The notes under the pieces: model-generated
Database searches by the model: none
Told to the model about the DNA's origin: nothing
What the model saw: only the letters and a program-made list of their open reading frames with translations
Program-made: the position numbers and the translations under genes
NCBI GenBank assembly: GCA_046292345.1
Contig: JBKBRC010000057.1
Location: 1 to 13,154, forward strand
Reading direction: 5' to 3'
Length of the DNA stretch: 13,154 nucleotides
Origin: JBKBRC01 sp046292345
Lineage (GTDB): Bacteria > Bacteroidota > Rhodothermia > Rhodothermales > Rubricoccaceae
Shown: positions 7,276 to 13,154 of the stretch, piece after piece
Position numbering within the stretch: the stretch's first letter is position 1
How the letters are laid out: each line of letters begins with the position of its first letter

Positions 7276-7928
7276 GGCGCGTCCGGCGCGGCAGCGGGGG
7301 CCGCGAGGAACGCGGCGAACGCCTCGAGCGCGCGGCCGCGGTGGCTGAGGCGGTTCTTTTCCGCGGTGGACATTTCGGCGAACGTGCGCCCGTCGCCCTC
7401 GTCGGGTACGAAGAGGGCGTCGTAGCCGAAGCCGCCCGCCCCGCGCTCGGCCGTGCCGATGCGTCCGGTGCAGACGCCCTCGAAGAAGTGCACGCGGCTC
7501 TCGGCCGCGCGGCTCTCGGGGCCGTGCGCGGCCGGAGGCTCGGCGTAGGCGAGCACGGTCCGAAAGCGCGCGGCGCGGTCGGCGCGGTCGCCGAGCAGCG
7601 CGAGCAGCTGCGCGCGGTTGGCCGCGTCGTCGGCGCCGGGGCCGGCGAAGCGGGCGCTGCGCACGCCCGGCGCGCCGCCGAGCGCGTCCACCTCGAGGCC
7701 GGTGTCGTCGGCAAGGGCGGGCAGGCCCGTGTGGGCCGCGAGCGCGCGCGCCTTCTTCTCGGCGTTGCCCTCGAGCGTCGGCGCGTCCTCGTCCACGTCG
7801 GGTGCGTCGGGGAGGGCGCCGGCCGAGACGAGCGTGAGCGGCCCGCCGAGAGAAGCCAGGCGCGCCTCGAGTTCGGCGACCTTGCCGGGGTTGCGCGTGG
7901 CCAGGACGAGCGTGCGGGGCAGAGGCAT
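7272..7928 (-). CDS. rdgB: XTP/dITP pyrophosphatase (RdgB/HAM1 family)
   Basis: House-cleaning enzyme that hydrolyses non-canonical purine NTPs (ITP, dITP, XTP) to the monophosphate and pyrophosphate. 218 aa. Motifs: LATRNPGK at 9-16, TLEGNAEKKA at 51-60, ADDTGLEVDALGGAPGVRSA at 73-92, GFGYDALF at 166-173, SHRGRAL at 195-201. It is about 20 residues longer than E. coli RdgB, mostly from an Ala/Pro/Glu-rich loop near 130-146 and an Ala/Pro tail. The ATG at 7928 gives MPLPRTLVLATRN, the standard N-terminus; an upstream in-frame extension to 8201 has no family similarity and runs over rpsU. It heads a two-gene operon with dtd (GTGA overlap). Confidence 0.95.
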   Translation of the reverse strand: MPLPRTLVLATRNPGKVAELEARLASLGGPLTLVSAGALPDAPDVDEDAPTLEGNAEKKARALAAHTGLPALADDTGLEVDALGGAPGVRSARFAGPGADDAANRAQLLALLGDRADRAARFRTVLAYAEPPAAHGPESRAAESRVHFFEGVCTGRIGTAERGAGGFGYDALFVPDEGDGRTFAEMSTAEKNRLSHRGRALEAFAAFLAAPAAAPDAP

Positions 7929-8023
7929 GGCGCGTGGGGACGGAGGGGTGAAGCTAACCGCGCCGGCGCGCGGCGCGGCACGGCCTCTTGGGGCTGATTT
8001 CACCATTCCGTGCCGGGCGAGCG

Positions 8024-8054
8024 TTGGATCGGCCCGGGCGGCACTGTAGTTTTG
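8024..8054 (+). promoter_or_regulatory. Bacteroidota-type promoter of rpsU
   Basis: TAGTTTTG at 8047-8054 is an exact match to the Bacteroidota primary-sigma -7 box TAnnTTTG. A TTG at 8024-8026, 20 nt upstream, fits the -33 element. Transcription would start near 8060, giving a leader of about 55 nt before the rpsU start codon. In DNA this GC-rich a T-rich octamer stands out. Downstream, a CGCGC/GCGCG hairpin at 8066-8080 falls in the leader. Promoter activity is inferred from motif and position. Confidence 0.65.
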
Positions 8055-8105
8055 ACGGCTGTCCACGCGCCGGAAGCGCGCGTCCACCCCCCTGCTACCA
8101 GCCAC

Positions 8106-8110
8106 GAGGT
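8106..8110 (+). promoter_or_regulatory. Shine-Dalgarno-like GAGGT before rpsU
   Basis: GAGGT is complementary to the ACCUC of a standard 16S rRNA 3' tail and lies 5 nt before the TTG start. It is the only clear Shine-Dalgarno match among the gene starts I examined here. In Flavobacterium the ribosomal anti-SD is masked with the help of bS21, and rpsU is one of the few genes that keeps an SD, allowing feedback. That this site does the same is an inference. Confidence 0.5.
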
Positions 8111-8115
8111 CCCCC

Positions 8116-8307
8116 TTGTCCGTCGGCATCAAAGTTCGCGACAAAGAGTCGATCGACCGCGCCCTGCGCCGGTTCAAGCGCGCCGTCAACCGCGCCCGCA
8201 TCCTCCGGATCTACCGCGAGAACATGGCCTTCACGAAGCCGTCCGAGGAGCGCCGCCTCGCCCGGCAGAAGGCCGCCCGCAACGCCCGCCGCCGCCGCTC
8301 CTACTGA
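8116..8307 (+). CDS. rpsU: small ribosomal subunit protein bS21
   Basis: Component of the 30S subunit near the mRNA exit and the anti-Shine-Dalgarno region. 63 aa and very basic: VRDKESIDRALRRFKRAVNR at residues 7-26 is the conserved helix 1, followed by the ILRIYRENMAFTKPSEERRL region and an Arg/Ala-rich C-terminal helix ending RRRRSY. Length matches Bacteroidota bS21. The start is TTG at 8116; no ATG or GTG gives the conserved N-terminus. It has its own apparent promoter (TTG-N20-TAGTTTTG) and an SD-like GAGGT, both unusual in this window. It is divergent from rdgB and convergent with nadC, and stands alone as a single transcription unit. Confidence 0.96.
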   Translation: MSVGIKVRDKESIDRALRRFKRAVNRARILRIYRENMAFTKPSEERRLARQKAARNARRRRSY

Positions 8308-8377
8308 GCGCCGCCGCCGCAGGCCGAGCCGGGGCGCCCTGCCGACGGCCGCCCCCGGCCTTCCCGTAGGCTGACTG

Positions 8378-8416
8378 CGCGCGCCCGCGCCGGACGAGGT
8401 CCGGCGCGGGCGCGCG
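8378..8416. terminator. bidirectional terminator hairpin between rpsU and nadC
   Basis: A perfect 18-bp inverted repeat (8378-8395 with 8399-8416) encloses a 3-nt GAG loop. It lies between convergent rpsU and nadC, about 70 bp after the rpsU stop and 37 bp after the nadC stop. The stem is almost entirely G-C. Only a short TTT (8420-8422) follows on the plus strand and no T tract on the minus strand, so it is not a textbook intrinsic terminator, but position and symmetry suit two-way termination. The rest of 8308-8453 shows no gene. Confidence 0.75.
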
Positions 8417-8453
8417 GCGTTTCGGACGCGCGGCAGACGGCTGCGGCGCACGG

Positions 8454-9347
8454 TCAGAGAGCGATCTTGAGCGAGAGGTCGAGCGCGCGCACGGAGTGGG
8501 TGAGCGCGCCGCTCGAGATGAAGTCCACCCCGGTCTGGGCGATGGCCGGCACGGTCTCGAGCGTGACGTTGCCCGAGGCCTCGGTTGCGAAGCGCCCGCC
8601 GAGGCGGGTCACGGCCGCCGCGAGCGCCGAGGCGTCCACGCGCCCATCGGGACGCACGCGCACGAGGTTGTCGAGCAGCACGCGATCTACGACGTCGACG
8701 TCGGGCGCGGCCAGCAGCGCCTCGATCTCGTCCGCCGTGCGGACCTCTACCTCGACGGGCAGCGCGGCGCCGGTTTCGGTGAGGTGGCGCCGCACGGCTG
8801 CGAGCGCGGGCGCGAGGCCGCCGGCCGCGGCGATGTGGTTGTCCTTGACGAGCACCATGTCGTAGAGCCCGGCGCGGTGGTTGGCGCCGCCGCCGAGCGC
8901 GACGGCCCACTTGTCGAGCAGGCGGAGGCCGGGGGCGGTCTTGCGCGTGTCGAGGATCGTGGCCGGGCGCGCCGCGTCGGCCATGCGGCGTGTGGCCGTA
9001 GCGATGCCCGACATGCGCTGCAGCACGTTGAGTGCGAGGCGCTCCGCCACGAGGAGGCTTCGCGCTGGCCCTTCGAGCTCGGCCGCGAGCGTGCCGCCGG
9101 CGGCACGCTCGCCGTCGGCGAGGTGCCACGAGCAGGCAATGGCCGGGTCCACGCGCGCGAACACGCGCTCGGCCACGGCGAGGCCGGCCACGACGCCCTC
9201 CTCCTTCACGAGCAGGCGCGCCCGGGCGCGCCTGCCCTCGGGGATCGTGGCGCACGTCGTCACGTCGCCCGGGCCGACGTCCTCGGCGAGCGCGCGCTCG
9301 AGCAGAGCCGGGAGGTCGGCCTCGATGGCTTCCGGGAGGGGTAGCAT
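8454..9347 (-). CDS. nadC: nicotinate-nucleotide pyrophosphorylase (carboxylating)
   Basis: Quinolinate phosphoribosyltransferase: converts quinolinate and PRPP to nicotinate mononucleotide, CO2 and pyrophosphate in de novo NAD synthesis, in the cytosol. 297 aa, the usual length. Motifs: EDVGPGDVTT at 22-31, ERLALNVLQRMSGIAT at 102-117, DTRKT at 133-137, NHR at 156-158, KDNH at 168-171, then VEVEVRTADEIEAL, ASGNVTLETV and GVDFISSGALTHS near the C-terminus. The ATG at 9347 gives MLPLPEAIEADLPAL and lies 17 bp after the thioesterase stop. It is the last gene of the minus-strand run and ends at the bidirectional hairpin. nadA and nadB are not in the window. Confidence 0.97.
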   Translation of the reverse strand: MLPLPEAIEADLPALLERALAEDVGPGDVTTCATIPEGRRARARLLVKEEGVVAGLAVAERVFARVDPAIACSWHLADGERAAGGTLAAELEGPARSLLVAERLALNVLQRMSGIATATRRMADAARPATILDTRKTAPGLRLLDKWAVALGGGANHRAGLYDMVLVKDNHIAAAGGLAPALAAVRRHLTETGAALPVEVEVRTADEIEALLAAPDVDVVDRVLLDNLVRVRPDGRVDASALAAAVTRLGGRFATEASGNVTLETVPAIAQTGVDFISSGALTHSVRALDLSLKIAL

Positions 9348-9364
9348 GGGAAAGCCGGGGCTGG

Positions 9365-9799
9365 TCAGCGGGGCGAGGGCTCGGCGGGGGCGCCGGCGGC
9401 AGCCCGCGCGAACGCTTCGCGGACGCGCTCCGGCGGCGGGATGGGCCGGCCGCGTGCGGCGTCGACGAAGCAGAGCGTCACGTGCCCCGAGACGAGCACG
9501 GCTGGCTCGCCTGCGCGGCGCACGGTGTAGTCTACGGGCACGCGCGCAGCGGGCGTCTCCGGCAGCACGGTCTCGATCTCGACCAGGTCGTCGTAGCGCG
9601 CCGAGCCGCGGTAGCGCAGCGTCACCTCCACGACCGGCATGATCACGCCGGCCTCCTCGAGCGCGCGGTAGGGCAGGCCGGCGGCGCGCAGCGCCTCGGT
9701 GCGCGCCGCCTCGAACCAGTCGAGGTAGTGCGTGTGGTAGACGACCCCCATCGGGTCGCATTCGCGGTAGCGCACGCGGTGGCGGTGGATGTGGGTCAT
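9365..9799 (-). CDS. acyl-CoA thioesterase, YbgC/4HBT hotdog family
   Basis: Hotdog-fold thioesterase of 144 aa. The catalytic region is canonical: RVRYRECDPMGVVYHTHYLD at residues 8-27 followed by WFEAARTEAL, including Asp15 and Tyr25 in the DxMGxVYHxxY signature. The remainder (PVVEVTLRYRGSARYDDLVE, then VSGHVTLCFVD) follows the family fold. It probably hydrolyses short- or medium-chain or aromatic acyl-CoA; the exact substrate cannot be read. It lies 12 bp after the CapK-like gene and 17 bp before nadC. The ATG at 9799 is one of two ATGs produced by a 16-bp tandem duplication; the other (9815) is out of frame. Confidence 0.92.
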   Translation of the reverse strand: MTHIHRHRVRYRECDPMGVVYHTHYLDWFEAARTEALRAAGLPYRALEEAGVIMPVVEVTLRYRGSARYDDLVEIETVLPETPAARVPVDYTVRRAGEPAVLVSGHVTLCFVDAARGRPIPPPERVREAFARAAAGAPAEPSPR

Positions 9800-9815
9800 G
9801 GTGAATGTGGGTCAT
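9784..9815. repeat. 16-bp tandem duplication across stop/start junction
   Basis: Positions 9784-9799 and 9800-9815 are adjacent 16-bp copies differing at one base (9788 versus 9804). On the minus strand each copy reads ATGACCCACATYCACC. The copy nearer the CapK-like gene contains that gene's TGA stop (9812-9814) as an ATGA overlap. The second copy provides the thioesterase ATG. Because 16 is not a multiple of 3, only the second ATG is in frame. The simplest history is one duplication that separated genes once overlapping by ATGA. Confidence 0.9.
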
Positions 9816-11263
9816 AGGGCCTCCCGCGGTGCCGCCCCGGCCGAGCGGCCCAGCCCGATCACGGCGCGCAACTTGCCGTTGCTGCCGCGTGGGAGCGCCG
9901 TGTGCTCCTCGACCGTGATCTCGACCTCGCCCAGGCGTTCGCGCAGCTCCTTCAAGACCGGCGCGAGGTCGGTCTCGGTGTAGCCCGCCGCGCGGTCAGG
10001 CACGACGCGCAGCGTGACGGCCATCGGCGCCGTCTGCACGATCTGGCTCTCGACCACCGTGGAGGGCGACTTCTTGAACACCGGATCGAGCCGCCCGACG
10101 TAGCCCCGCGCAGGGGTGTAGAGGATGTCCTCCTGCCGCCCGAGCACCTGTTCCACGACCGGCATCGCCCACGAGCGCGCCTGGCGAGGCATGCGCGGCA
10201 GCAGCACTGTGTCGCCGATGCGGTAGCGGATGAGCGGGTAGGCGTGCGTCGTGAAGCTCGTCACGAGCATCTCGGCGAGTTCGCCTGGCGGGGCCGGCTC
10301 CTCGGTGCCGGGGCGCACGAACTCGAAAACGCCGCTGTCGGTGTTGACGACCATGTCGCCGTACTCGTCCTGGGTGATGAACGGTGCGCCCTCCGACGAG
10401 GCATACTGGTTTGTGACCGGGCACCCGCCGAACGCCTCGGCGATGACCTCGCGCTGGTAGGGTTCGAGCGTCTCGGCCGTCGTCATGACAGCGCGCGGGC
10501 GGATGCGCCCGGCCTCGCCGCGTTTGAGAATGAACTGCGCCAGCACGTAGATCGACGACGGGAAGCCGTCGATCAGGACGGGCGCGTAGCGGGCCAGCTT
10601 CTCGATGTAGTGCGGCGCGTTGGCCTCGGAGAGGTTGTAGGACGACATGAGCAGCTGGTTCATCGGGCGGTTGTGCCGCCAGAAGACCTTGTTGCGCTCT
10701 GCGTCCGGGAAGAGCGTGCGCCCCGAGAAGCGCACCGAGCGCGCGAGCGGCGCCACGCCGAAACGCAGCAGCATGCGGTGCAGAAAGGCCATCCGCTGCT
10801 GCATGTCGGCCTGCGTGAGAGCGACCGAGAGGGGGGAGCCCGTCGTGCCCGAGGTCCGGATCGGGTAGAGTTTGCCCGGAGCAGGTGCCTGGCTAGCGAT
10901 CTCGGCCGTGCGCTGCCGCAGCGCGGACTTCTCGAGCACCGGGAAACGCGAGAGGTCCTCCAGGTGACGCAGCGCGTCCGGATGCGCACCGGCGGCATCC
11001 ATCGCGCCGCGCCAGTAGGGGCTCGTGTCGTAGGCATGCCGCACGAACGCGCGGAGCTGCGCCAGCTGGAATGCCGCGATGCGATCGGCGCCCCAGGTGG
11101 CGCGCTCGACCGTCTGGCCGAGGAGGGCCGGGAACGGCGGCCCGAAGCGGAAGCGGCGGAAGACCCACCCCTGGCCGGAGATCAGCGTGTTCTGCACAGC
11201 GAGGGGGAGGTGTGGATAGGCTTTCTCCAGCGTGCTCGTCAGATTCACAGTACTCGTCCTCAT
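9812..11263 (-). CDS. CapK/PaaK-like adenylate-forming enzyme
   Basis: A 483-aa member of the phenylacetate-CoA ligase/CapK family (AMP-forming). The ATP-binding loop TSGTTGSP is at 137-144. Other family features are NQYASSEGAPFITQDEYGDM, then a SFTTHAYPLIRYRIGDTVLL stretch and GRQEDILYTPARGYVGRLDP before the mobile C-terminal domain. True PaaK enzymes activate phenylacetate; CapK-like ones of this type are commonly found in capsule and exopolysaccharide clusters with unknown acyl substrates. The sugar-transferase-like gene two positions upstream favours the polysaccharide role, while accA and a thioesterase on either side would also suit acyl-CoA metabolism. The ATG at 11263 is chosen because family similarity starts soon after; the frame extends to 11401 into accA without similarity. 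The 67-bp gap to accA contains a small GCGCG-TTGA-CGCGC hairpin but no clear promoter. Confidence 0.88.
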   Translation of the reverse strand: MRTSTVNLTSTLEKAYPHLPLAVQNTLISGQGWVFRRFRFGPPFPALLGQTVERATWGADRIAAFQLAQLRAFVRHAYDTSPYWRGAMDAAGAHPDALRHLEDLSRFPVLEKSALRQRTAEIASQAPAPGKLYPIRTSGTTGSPLSVALTQADMQQRMAFLHRMLLRFGVAPLARSVRFSGRTLFPDAERNKVFWRHNRPMNQLLMSSYNLSEANAPHYIEKLARYAPVLIDGFPSSIYVLAQFILKRGEAGRIRPRAVMTTAETLEPYQREVIAEAFGGCPVTNQYASSEGAPFITQDEYGDMVVNTDSGVFEFVRPGTEEPAPPGELAEMLVTSFTTHAYPLIRYRIGDTVLLPRMPRQARSWAMPVVEQVLGRQEDILYTPARGYVGRLDPVFKKSPSTVVESQIVQTAPMAVTLRVVPDRAAGYTETDLAPVLKELRERLGEVEITVEEHTALPRGSNGKLRAVIGLGRSAGAAPREAL

Positions 11264-11330
11264 AGTGCTTGTCGGACCCGTGCTTCCTTCGCGATGCACG
11301 GCGCGTTGACGCGCGGGCGTGCCGCCGGAG

Positions 11331-12329
11331 TCAGGCGGCCGTGACCGGTCCGCGCTCGGTCCAGGCGCCCATGGCGTCGAACTTGGCCAGCCGCCCGGCA
11401 AGGAGGGTGCCGGTGTCCTTGGGCGCGAGCGCGGCGAGGTGCCGCGCGATGGCCTCGCCCGCGGCCGCGAACGTCGCCGCCGGATCCTGGTGCGCTCCGC
11501 CGACGGGCTCTGGCACGATCTCGTCGATCAGGCCCTGCTCCATCAGGTCGGGCGCGGTCAGGCGGAGCGCCTTGGCCGCGTCCGCCTTGTAGTCCCACGA
11601 GCGCCACAGGATGGACGAGCACGACTCGGGCGAGATGACCGAGTACCAGGCGTTCTCGAGCATCAGGATGCGGTCGCCCACGCCGATGCCGAGTGCGCCG
11701 CCGGAGGCGCCCTCGCCGATCACGACGACAACGATGGGCACGGGCAGGCGGGCCATGACGAACAGGTTGCGCGCGATCGCCTCGGCCTGCCCGCGTTCCT
11801 CGGCCTCGAGGCCCGGGTAGGCGCCGGGCGTGTCCAGGAACGTCACGATGGGCCGGCCGAAGCGCGCGGCGAGCTCCATCAGGCGCCTGGCCTTGCGGTA
11901 GCCCTCAGGGTTGGGCATCCCGAAGCGGCGCTCCTTGCGCTGCTTGGTGTCGCGGCCCTTCTGGTGGCCAAGCACGAGCACGGCCTCGTCGCGCCCGCCG
12001 AACTGCGCGCCGCAGAACATGGCCAGGCCGCCTACGAGCGCCGGGTCGTCGCCAAAGAGGCGGTCGCCCTTGAGCTCGGTGAAGCCCGTCGTGAGCGCCT
12101 CGATGTAATCGAGGGTGTAGGGCCGCTCCGGGTGGCGGGCGAGCTGGACGCGCTGCCAGCGCGTCAGGCTACGGTAGATGGACTGCCGGAGCGAGTCGAC
12201 GCGCTTCTCGAGGGCCGAGATCTGCTCGGAGAGATCCACGGTGCCGTCCTCGTCCTGGAACGCGCGCAGTTCGCGCAGCTTGGCTTCCAGGTCGGCGAGG
12301 GGCTTTTCGAAGTCGAGGAGGAAAGACAT
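11331..12329 (-). CDS. accA: acetyl-CoA carboxylase carboxyltransferase subunit alpha
   Basis: Alpha subunit of the carboxyltransferase that, with AccD, moves CO2 from carboxybiotin to acetyl-CoA to make malonyl-CoA, the first committed step of fatty acid synthesis. 332 aa, normal length with a slightly longer C-terminus. The N-terminal helix (FEKPLADLEAKLRELRAF) is typical. Motifs: HPERPYTLDYI at 66-76, GDRLFGDD at 88-95, GHQKGRDTK at 121-129, DTPGAYPG at 166-173, GEGASGGALGIGVGD at 205-219, YSVISPE at 229-235. The ATG at 12329 has the expected MSFLLDFEKPL start, 39 bp after the upstream gene's stop. accD is not in the window. Confidence 0.97.
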   Translation of the reverse strand: MSFLLDFEKPLADLEAKLRELRAFQDEDGTVDLSEQISALEKRVDSLRQSIYRSLTRWQRVQLARHPERPYTLDYIEALTTGFTELKGDRLFGDDPALVGGLAMFCGAQFGGRDEAVLVLGHQKGRDTKQRKERRFGMPNPEGYRKARRLMELAARFGRPIVTFLDTPGAYPGLEAEERGQAEAIARNLFVMARLPVPIVVVVIGEGASGGALGIGVGDRILMLENAWYSVISPESCSSILWRSWDYKADAAKALRLTAPDLMEQGLIDEIVPEPVGGAHQDPAATFAAAGEAIARHLAALAPKDTGTLLAGRLAKFDAMGAWTERGPVTAA

Positions 12330-12368
12330 GCGGCAGTGGGAGAGGGCAGAGGCACGACCGGGGGAGCC

Positions 12369-13154
12369 TCAGGAGCGGAAGAGCGCGCGCAGCAGAATCT
12401 CGAGGTCTAGTCCGGCAGACTGGTAGCGCGCGTAGAACCAGTAGGCGCGGTGGGCGGCCGTGATCGTGACGGGGCGCTCCGGGAGGGTGTCGAGGATCGA
12501 GACGACGCCGGGGGCGAGGCCCCACGCGGCCGGCGGGTGCGCCCCGCGCGGGTCGTACCCGACGAGCGCCCGTCGCCTGGCCAGCACCGACGGCATCCGG
12601 GCCGAGAACGCCGCCAGGCGGCGCAGGCGCGGCGTCGGGTAGAGGCGGGCCAGGGCGCGAAGCACCGGGTGCAGCGCCATGCCGGCGAGCGCGACCGGCA
12701 CCTCGACGAGGCGCCGCTGCGCGGCCGAGCGTACCGGCGACACAATGCGCTCGGCCGCCACGACGGGCCGCGAGAAGTCCTCGACGGAGGCCTTGCCGAT
12801 GATGCGGTCGTGCCCGGAGGCGAGGATCTTGACCTGCACGGGGAGGTCGTGCAGGCTGCGCATGCCCTCCAGGATGGTCGTGTTGGTGACGCTGTCCGAG
12901 GCGAAGACGACTTCGGTGATGCCGTGCAGGCGCACGACGTCGCGGAGCTGGCGTGTCGGGCCGAGGTAGGGCACGGCGGCTTTGCCGCGCCCGCCCGTCC
13001 GGGCCTCGCCGACGTACCCGGCCAGCACGGCCGGCGATTCCATCGGGCGCCCGAGCAGGCGGCGCAGGCGCCGCGCCTCGGCGGCCGAGCCGACGAGGAG
13101 GGTGCGGCGCGGGCCGCGCGCGCGGCGGCGCTGCACGACGCGGCGCACCAGCAG
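12369..13154 (-). CDS. sugar-transferase-like envelope polysaccharide protein (partial, 5' end off window)
   Basis: The frame is open to the right edge, so this is the C-terminal ~262 residues of a longer protein. Visible parts: a basic linker (RRVVQRRRARGPRRTLLVGS), a Rossmann-like nucleotide-binding segment including GYVGEARTG, LRDVVRLHGITEVVFASDSV and DLPVQVKI, as found before the catalytic domain of undecaprenyl-phosphate sugar transferases, then a region resembling that catalytic domain in outline: RRLVEVPVALAGMALHPVLR, ARMPSVLARRRALVGYDP, GLAPGVVSILD, and the closing YARYQSAGLDLEILLRALF. The usual DELP...GDMSLVGPRP signature is eroded (no Asp-Glu pair, RRALVGYDP in place of GDMSLVGPRP), so this copy may be non-catalytic. 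The missing N-terminus could hold membrane helices or a glycosyltransferase domain. Assignment is by motif resemblance only. Confidence 0.65.
   Translation of the reverse strand: MLVRRVVQRRRARGPRRTLLVGSAAEARRLRRLLGRPMESPAVLAGYVGEARTGGRGKAAVPYLGPTRQLRDVVRLHGITEVVFASDSVTNTTILEGMRSLHDLPVQVKILASGHDRIIGKASVEDFSRPVVAAERIVSPVRSAAQRRLVEVPVALAGMALHPVLRALARLYPTPRLRRLAAFSARMPSVLARRRALVGYDPRGAHPPAAWGLAPGVVSILDTLPERPVTITAAHRAYWFYARYQSAGLDLEILLRALFRS

Noticed and set aside
4339..7425. Very long plus-strand open frame crossing both N gaps
   Set aside because: It exists because the repeat units and N runs lack stops on that strand; it is antisense to the amidohydrolase and dtd and has no domain similarity.
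7929..8201. N-terminal extension of RdgB
   Set aside because: No family similarity, and it would overlap rpsU and its promoter; ATG 7928 gives the canonical N-terminus.
8454..9815. 453-aa fusion of an upstream segment with NadC, starting at the first ATG of the 16-bp duplication
   Set aside because: The upstream 156 residues are an out-of-frame reading of the thioesterase gene; NadC similarity begins at the ATG at 9347.
11264..11401. N-terminal extension of the CapK-like protein
   Set aside because: It runs into accA coding sequence and does not resemble the family.

Overview
The window looks like a very GC-rich (roughly 70% or more by eye) bacterial chromosome from the Bacteroidota/Rhodothermota side of the tree. 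This rests on protein style (bS21, AccA, FtsX-type permease, a degenerate sugar-transferase protein), on the near absence of Shine-Dalgarno sequences, and on a TAnnTTTG promoter box in front of rpsU, which is the Bacteroidota primary-sigma motif. The assignment is an inference; no rRNA gene is present. Two runs of exactly 100 N (4636-4735, 6714-6813) mark scaffold joins, so this is a draft, probably metagenomic, assembly.

Layout. 1-66: two copies of a 15-bp tandem repeat at the window edge, just past the 3' end of a minus-strand DUF58 gene (64-1005). Divergent from it is a plus-strand pair, an ABC ATPase (1152-1961) and an 840-aa two-FtsX-domain permease (1982-4504), forming a LolCDE/YbbA-YbbP-like exporter. 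4505-4828: an array of 19-bp direct repeats interrupted by the first gap; its last unit contains the stop codon of a 36-aa single-pass membrane protein (4809-4919, minus). Next are a secreted YtcJ-like amidohydrolase (5005-6708, minus), the second gap, and a 20-bp repeat that overlaps the stop codon of dtd. dtd and rdgB (6832-7928, minus) are coupled by a GTGA overlap. A divergent promoter region separates them from rpsU (8116-8307, plus). A perfect 18-bp hairpin at 8378-8416 separates rpsU from a long minus-strand run read from the right edge: sugar-transferase-like protein (partial), accA, CapK/PaaK-like adenylate-forming enzyme, 4HBT thioesterase and nadC.

How the genes work together. The ABC pair forms one exporter. 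dtd and rdgB are both quality-control hydrolases, acting on D-aminoacyl-tRNA and non-canonical NTPs. The right-hand run mixes envelope-polysaccharide functions (sugar-transferase-like, CapK-like) with acyl-CoA metabolism (AccA, thioesterase) and NAD synthesis. Its short spacings suggest co-transcription, not a single pathway.

The most interesting signal is not a gene. Short direct repeats of 15-20 bp, each with its own sequence, sit at gene 3' ends. In three of four cases the repeat includes a TGA stop codon (small membrane gene, dtd, CapK-like/thioesterase junction). All three longer or open-ended cases coincide with an assembly break or the window edge. This suggests a genome-wide process that makes tandem repeats at stop codons, with real copy numbers hidden by the gaps.
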